A stretch of 64,000 nucleotides of DNA from RPQJ01 sp963706755 (GTDB lineage Bacteria > Pseudomonadota > Gammaproteobacteria > Steroidobacterales > Steroidobacteraceae). The translations under genes and the position numbers were made by a program. A model generated the notes under the pieces. It saw only the letters and a list, made by a program, of their open reading frames with translations, was not told the DNA's origin and made no database searches. How positions within the stretch are numbered: the first letter of the stretch is position 1; each line of letters starts with the position of its first letter. This document shows positions 59,884-64,000 of this stretch, piece after piece. Location of the stretch: positions 248,001 to 312,000 of the forward strand of contig CAVPNH010000008.1 in NCBI GenBank assembly GCA_963706755.1, given 5' to 3'.

Positions 59884-61410
59884 CTACACCAACGCCGGTT
59901 GCGCGGCCCCGGCGCGCGGATGCCGCGCGAGCCAGTCGTCGAGGCGTGCGGTTGCGTCGGCCGGCAGGTGCAGGGCCAGCTTGCTGCGGCGATAGAGGAT
60001 GTCGTCCGCGGTCACCGCCCACTCCTCGTCACGGAGGTACTCGATCTCTCGCTCGCGCAGGTCGGGCAGGATTTCCTCGCCGAGGTCCGCGGCTGTACGA
60101 GCGTCGCCGAGCAGGCGCCTTGCCCGCGTTCCGTAGGCTGCCGCGAAGCGATCGAGCAGGAGCTCAGGCAGTCCCGGGTACTCCGCGCGCAGGTTCCGCA
60201 GGAACCCGCGGAAATCCGCGCCTGCGATGTCGCCGCCGGGCAGGGCCGCCCCGGCGGTCCAGTGCAGGCGCGGCCAGCCGAGTCGAGGGGCCATCTCGTC
60301 GAGCACGTCCTCGGCGAGCCGGCGGTAGGTGGTGAGCTTGCCGCCGTAGATCGAGAGGAGCGGCGGGGCCTGCACGTCGACGTCGAGGACGTAGTCGCGC
60401 GTGACACTGGTCGCGACGTCCGCAGGATCCGCGAGCAGCGGCCGCAATCCGGCGAAGGTCCAGCGCACGTCGGTGCGTGCCAGGTCGCGTCGAAAGTACC
60501 GGTTCGCCATCGCGAGCAGGTAGTCCACTTCGGCTGTCTCGATCGCGGGCGTGGCGAGGTCGCCGTCGTAGTCCCGCTCTGTCGTGCCGATGAGCGTGAA
60601 GTCGCGCTCGAACGGGATCGCGAAGACGATGCGCCGGTCGGGCGCCTGGAAGATGTAGGCGTACTCGTGCTCGAAGAGCCTGGGCACCACGATGTGGCTG
60701 CCCTTGACGATGCGCGGGTGCCGTCGGGCGGGCGCGGGCGTCGAGCCGTCGAGGAAGCGGTCCACCCACGGACCCGTGGCGTTGACGACGGCGCAGGCCT
60801 CGATACGTGTTTCGCCGCCATCTGCGTGGGCGAGCGTCGCGGTCCAGCGGTCGCCCGTGCGTTCGAGCCTCGCGCAGCGCGTGCGCGTGAGGATGGTCGC
60901 GCCATGCTCGCGCGCGTCCATGGCGGTGAGGACGACGAGCCGCGCGTCGTCCACCCAGGCGTCGGAGTAGACGAAACCCTTCGTGTAGCGCGGGTCGAGG
61001 GGCGCACCGGCCGGGTGGCTGCGCAGGTCCACGCCCTCGGAGCCCGGCAGGCGCCTGCGGCGGGCGAGGTGATCGTAGAGGAAGAGCCCCGCACGGATCA
61101 TCCACGCCGGGCGCAGGTGCGCGTCGTGCGGCAGGACGAAGCGCATCGGCCGCACGATGTGCGGCGCCGACTCGATGAGGATCTCCCGCTCGCGCAGCGA
61201 CTTCCGCACCAGTCGGAAGTCGTAGTACTCGAGGTACCGCAATCCACCGTGGATGAGTTTAGTGCTGGCGGACGAGGTGTGGGCGGCGAGGTCGTGCTGC
61301 TCGCAGAGGAGCGTACGAAGGCCGCGTCCGGCCGCATCACGCGCGACGCCCGCGCCGTTGATGCCGCCGCCGACAACCAGCAGGTCGTATCTGTCCTGTT
61401 CGACGTGCAC
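59884..61410 (-). CDS. glpD: aerobic glycerol-3-phosphate dehydrogenase
   Basis: FAD enzyme that oxidises glycerol-3-phosphate to DHAP at the membrane and passes electrons to quinone. 508 residues from GTG 61410, preceded by GAGGTG; GTG 61419 is an alternative. YDLLVVGGGINGAGVARDAA is the FAD motif, SSASTKLIHGGLRYLE the substrate loop, GTTERDYDGD and SIYGGKLTTYRRLAE complete the domain. Follows the DUF1343 gene by 10 bp. Confidence 0.96.
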   Translation of the reverse strand: MHVEQDRYDLLVVGGGINGAGVARDAAGRGLRTLLCEQHDLAAHTSSASTKLIHGGLRYLEYYDFRLVRKSLREREILIESAPHIVRPMRFVLPHDAHLRPAWMIRAGLFLYDHLARRRRLPGSEGVDLRSHPAGAPLDPRYTKGFVYSDAWVDDARLVVLTAMDAREHGATILTRTRCARLERTGDRWTATLAHADGGETRIEACAVVNATGPWVDRFLDGSTPAPARRHPRIVKGSHIVVPRLFEHEYAYIFQAPDRRIVFAIPFERDFTLIGTTERDYDGDLATPAIETAEVDYLLAMANRYFRRDLARTDVRWTFAGLRPLLADPADVATSVTRDYVLDVDVQAPPLLSIYGGKLTTYRRLAEDVLDEMAPRLGWPRLHWTAGAALPGGDIAGADFRGFLRNLRAEYPGLPELLLDRFAAAYGTRARRLLGDARTAADLGEEILPDLREREIEYLRDEEWAVTADDILYRRSKLALHLPADATARLDDWLARHPRAGAAQPALV

Positions 61411-61420
61411 AGCCCACACC

Positions 61421-62626
61421 TCAGCGATAGATGATCGAGTGCTCGCGTTCCTCGAGCCATGCCCGCTCGTCGGGGTTTGCGAGCGCGTCGAGGTCGGCCG
61501 GCATGGCCATCGCATCGTCCACCCAGCGGCGCAGCAGGTCGCTGCCGTTGATGAGGTCGATCGCGAGGCGCTCGCGCTCGTACTCGTAGGGGAAGTCGCG
61601 CCAGAGGTCGTACTCGGGCCGGAGGCCGCGCAGCGCCTTGAAGGCCAGCGCCTGGATCCGCCAGGGCCTGAACGCCTCGTGATCGTAGCTGCCGTCCTCG
61701 ACCTGCAGCTGAAGCCCGGCACAGAGCCGGCCCGAGTGCTTGTGAAACGTCGGCTCGAACCAGCACGGGCGCAGCCGGCAGCCGCGCAGCCAGTGCGGCG
61801 CGAGACGCTGCATATCGGCCACGATCGCGGGAATGTCGAGATCGGGCGCGCCGAAGAGTTCGAGCGGCCGTGTCGTGCCCCGGCCTTCGGACAGCGTCGT
61901 GCCCTCGATCATGACCGTGCCTGGGTAGCAGCGGGCCATCGACAGGTTCGGCGCGTTGGGGCTCGGGTTCACCCATGTGCGCTCGCCCAGCGGCCAGCCG
62001 AATCCCGGGGCTCGCGCCGGTTCCCAGCCCTGCATCTCGACGACGTGATAGTCGAGGTCGAGATTGAGCCGGCGCATGAACCAGCGCCCCATCTCGCCGA
62101 GCGTGAGCCCGTGGCGCATCGGCATCTCGCCTGCGCCGACGAAGCTCTCCCAGCCCGCGCGCAGGCGCAGGCCCTCGACCGGCCGGCCGACCGGGTTCGG
62201 GCGGTCCAGCACCCACACGGACTTGCCATGCAGCGCCGCGGCTTCGAGCACGTAGCGGAGCGTCGTGATGAACGTGTAGATGCGGCAGCCGAGGTCCTGC
62301 AGGTCCACGAGCAGCACGTCGAAGGTGTCGAGCATCGCCTGGGTCGGACGTCGCACCTCGCCGTAGAGGCTGAACACCGGAATGCCGTGCGCCGGGTCGC
62401 GGAAGTCGGGCGACTCGACCATGTTGTCCTGCTTGTCGCCGCGCAGCCCGTGCTGCGGGCCGAAGGCCGCGGTGAGCGCGACGTCGTCGAGCGCGGCGAT
62501 CGCGTCGAGCGAGTGCGTGAGGTCGGCGGTGACGGACGCCGGGTGGGCCAGCAGTGCGACCCGGCGGCCCGACAGCGGCCGGCGCAGTTCGGGCTCCGCG
62601 AGCAACCGGTCGATGCCGAATTTCAC
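61421..62626 (-). CDS. DUF1343 protein, NamZ-like exo-muramidase family, without signal peptide
   Basis: 401 residues from GTG 62626, which overlaps the stop of the upstream gene (GTGA). AAFGPQHGLRGDKQDNM, VDLQDLGCRIYTFITTL, DRPNPVG and CYPGTVMIEGTTLSEGRGT are the conserved family segments. Characterised NamZ releases N-acetylmuramic acid from peptidoglycan fragments and is secreted. Here the N-terminus goes straight into the Rossmann-like domain, so cytosolic action, for example in wall recycling, is inferred. Co-oriented with glpD and glpK. Confidence 0.87.
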   Translation of the reverse strand: MKFGIDRLLAEPELRRPLSGRRVALLAHPASVTADLTHSLDAIAALDDVALTAAFGPQHGLRGDKQDNMVESPDFRDPAHGIPVFSLYGEVRRPTQAMLDTFDVLLVDLQDLGCRIYTFITTLRYVLEAAALHGKSVWVLDRPNPVGRPVEGLRLRAGWESFVGAGEMPMRHGLTLGEMGRWFMRRLNLDLDYHVVEMQGWEPARAPGFGWPLGERTWVNPSPNAPNLSMARCYPGTVMIEGTTLSEGRGTTRPLELFGAPDLDIPAIVADMQRLAPHWLRGCRLRPCWFEPTFHKHSGRLCAGLQLQVEDGSYDHEAFRPWRIQALAFKALRGLRPEYDLWRDFPYEYERERLAIDLINGSDLLRRWVDDAMAMPADLDALANPDERAWLEEREHSIIYR

Positions 62627-63195
62627 CACGTGCTGGCCCGCTCGATCTCCAGGACGAATCCCGCCGGGCTGTGGAAGTCGGGCTTCTCCGCGCGGTGCGC
62701 CAGCGCCCAGTACGACACCTGTCCGTTGTGGTCCTCGATGACCGCCGCCAGCCCCACGAGCAGCGTGCCGTCGCCGGGCAGGGCGAGCAGTGCCTCGAGT
62801 GGGATCACGGCCTCGAGCGCGATCCGGTCCTCGGCCACGCTGACTGCGACGGTCGGCGGCGTGGTGTACTCGATCGGCAGCATGCCGACCCGATAGCCCG
62901 AGAAGCCGTAGGCGGCCCACTCCGTGGAAGGCGAGAAGTTGAACTCGCAGTAGGCCTGCGAACCCTGGCCGCCGATGAAGGCCTCGAAGCAGGTGTGTTG
63001 CCAGAGCCCGTCCGACTGGCGCGGCTCGACGATCCGCGGCACCGCGATGCCGCTCACGTCGCCGTCGAGGAAGAACCGGAGCTTGAGGCCGCCCTCAGGG
63101 GTCGAACCGAGTTCGACGTCGATGTGGCGCACGGAGGGGGCCGGCGTCGATGGGTGACGCACGAGCGCGACGCAACGTGAGGCGAAGCCGGACAT
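62623..63195 (-). CDS. DOMON-like domain protein
   Basis: 190 residues. The sequence alternates beta-strands (LKLRFFLDGDVSGIAVPRI, YCEFNFSPSTEWAAYGFSGY). GLWQHTCFEAFIGG near residue 65 is the characteristic motif of the DOMON-like group related to carbohydrate- or haem-binding sandwiches. No signal peptide is seen. It is translationally coupled to DUF1343 and may assist it. Biochemical role not known. Confidence 0.75.
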   Translation of the reverse strand: MSGFASRCVALVRHPSTPAPSVRHIDVELGSTPEGGLKLRFFLDGDVSGIAVPRIVEPRQSDGLWQHTCFEAFIGGQGSQAYCEFNFSPSTEWAAYGFSGYRVGMLPIEYTTPPTVAVSVAEDRIALEAVIPLEALLALPGDGTLLVGLAAVIEDHNGQVSYWALAHRAEKPDFHSPAGFVLEIERASTW

Positions 63196-63231
63196 CCGAC
63201 CATCATACCGGGCCGCGCAGCGACTGTAGCG

Positions 63232-63999
63232 CTACAGCGGTTTGAGCAGCGTGGGGTCCGGCCGCAGGAGCCATGCGAGCACCGCGTCGGCAAAGCGCTG
63301 GCACTCGGAGATGGCTCGTTCCCAGTCCAGGATGCGGGCCGCGTGGTCCTGGCCGTACCGGTAAAAATCGTTCCGGTCCGGCAACTTGCCGTTAGGCAGG
63401 GTCGCCAGGAACGCCCGCGACGGCGCCACCAGCAGCACGTCGTCCAGCCAGGGATGACCGCGGGACTCGCGGCGCCAGGGCAGGTGCTTGTCCAGCCAGC
63501 CCGGCGTCACGTAGTCGTTGAAGTGCGGGTAGAAAACGATGCGGTGTCGCGGGCCGGAGCGAGTCAGGCGCTCGTAGGGCAACCGCAGGTGGTAGTCCAC
63601 CAGCGCCCCGTCCCAGTAGTTGCCGGGCGGCGCGCCGGGGATCCCGCGCACCGGCGAGCAGACGATCGGGATCGAGCCCGAGGCGACCAGCGCGGCCTCG
63701 GTGTTCGCGGCGTCGAGCGCCACGACCCGTGAGCCGAATTCGTCGAATGGCCCCGACAGGAACGTGGGTCCGGCCGTGAACAGCACGCGCTCGAGGTATG
63801 CCGCGAGGCTGCCGCGCGAAATGGCGTTCGCCAGCCCCGCGCGGCCGAACGCGAACAGCGACTCCCTGTCCGCAAGCCCGCCACGGGCGCGCGAGGTGAC
63901 GACCGTGAGCGAAACGCCGGGCCGCACGCGCAGCTGCGCGCCGCCCAGCACCGAGGTCGCGAGGCGCCGGCAGGCCTGCGCGATGTCGTCGGGCGTCGG
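63232..63999 (-). CDS. patatin-like phospholipase, N-terminus outside window
   Basis: At least 255 residues, continuing past the window end. GNYWDGALVDYHLRLPYE contains the catalytic Asp motif (DGA/G) of patatin-like lipid acyl hydrolases, preceded by VASGSIPIVCSPVRG, the usual strand before it. The Gly-x-Ser-x-Gly nucleophile should lie upstream, outside the window, so the call is not complete. Probably cytosolic or membrane-associated lipase. Confidence 0.72.
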   Translation of the reverse strand, partial: PTPDDIAQACRRLATSVLGGAQLRVRPGVSLTVVTSRARGGLADRESLFAFGRAGLANAISRGSLAAYLERVLFTAGPTFLSGPFDEFGSRVVALDAANTEAALVASGSIPIVCSPVRGIPGAPPGNYWDGALVDYHLRLPYERLTRSGPRHRIVFYPHFNDYVTPGWLDKHLPWRRESRGHPWLDDVLLVAPSRAFLATLPNGKLPDRNDFYRYGQDHAARILDWERAISECQRFADAVLAWLLRPDPTLLKPL

Positions 64000-64000
64000 C

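Overview
This is high-GC bacterial DNA with tightly packed genes and many overlapping start/stop codons. The gene set fits a proteobacterium, most likely a metabolically versatile Gammaproteobacterium or a relative: a form IC RuBisCO operon with CbbX and CbbR, class I FBPase, phosphoribulokinase, a bufferin cluster, FTR1 iron uptake, a wax ester synthase and glycerol catabolism. Genus cannot be read from the sequence. No tRNA, rRNA, CRISPR array, transposase or phage gene was found.

Layout. 0-3.6 kb: methylthioadenosine salvage (mtnP, mtnA, a class II aldolase) and a broken threonine dehydratase-like gene. 3.6-11.6 kb, minus strand: secreted beta-propeller protein, alkylglycerone-phosphate-synthase-like flavoenzyme, S10 carboxypeptidase, saccharopine-dehydrogenase-like protein. 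11.6-14.3 kb: nadA-nadB. 14.3-18.5 kb: MAPEG protein, glycosyltransferase, DUF885 peptidase, SRPBCC protein. 18.7-25.3 kb: sugar-phosphate operon pgi-gnd-zwf-pgl plus a tyrosine phosphatase and an orphan TAXI binding protein. 25.3-28.1 kb: serine hydrolase, a 40-bp perfect inverted repeat, a kappa-class isomerase and a GST. 28.2-30.2 kb: bufferin operon bufABC.

30.4-39.7 kb holds mainly minus-strand genes whose frames are repeatedly broken: a metzincin-like protease with its exported neighbour, a META-domain lipoprotein (plus strand), and a lipid cluster of MerR regulator, ferredoxin reductase, ferritin-like di-iron oxidase and WS/DGAT. 39.8-45.1 kb: surface-adhesin-E-like protein, CDF transporter, haloalkane dehalogenase, a cupredoxin/FTR1/outer-membrane iron cluster under a Fur-like box, and a monoacylglycerol lipase. 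45.1-51.0 kb: cbbR and cbbLSX-fbp-prk. 51.1-64.0 kb: P-type Ca-ATPase, DyP peroxidase, carotenoid/retinol-type flavoprotein, sterol desaturase, then glpK-glpD-DUF1343-DOMON and a truncated patatin.

Quality note. Many genes are interrupted by single-base frameshifts while the protein code stays intact on both sides. In every gene with only one or two shifts (14 cases) the direction is that of an extra base. zwf instead lacks two internal blocks, each exactly at a short direct repeat. Both patterns look at least partly like sequencing or assembly artefacts, and should be resolved before any of these genes is called a pseudogene.
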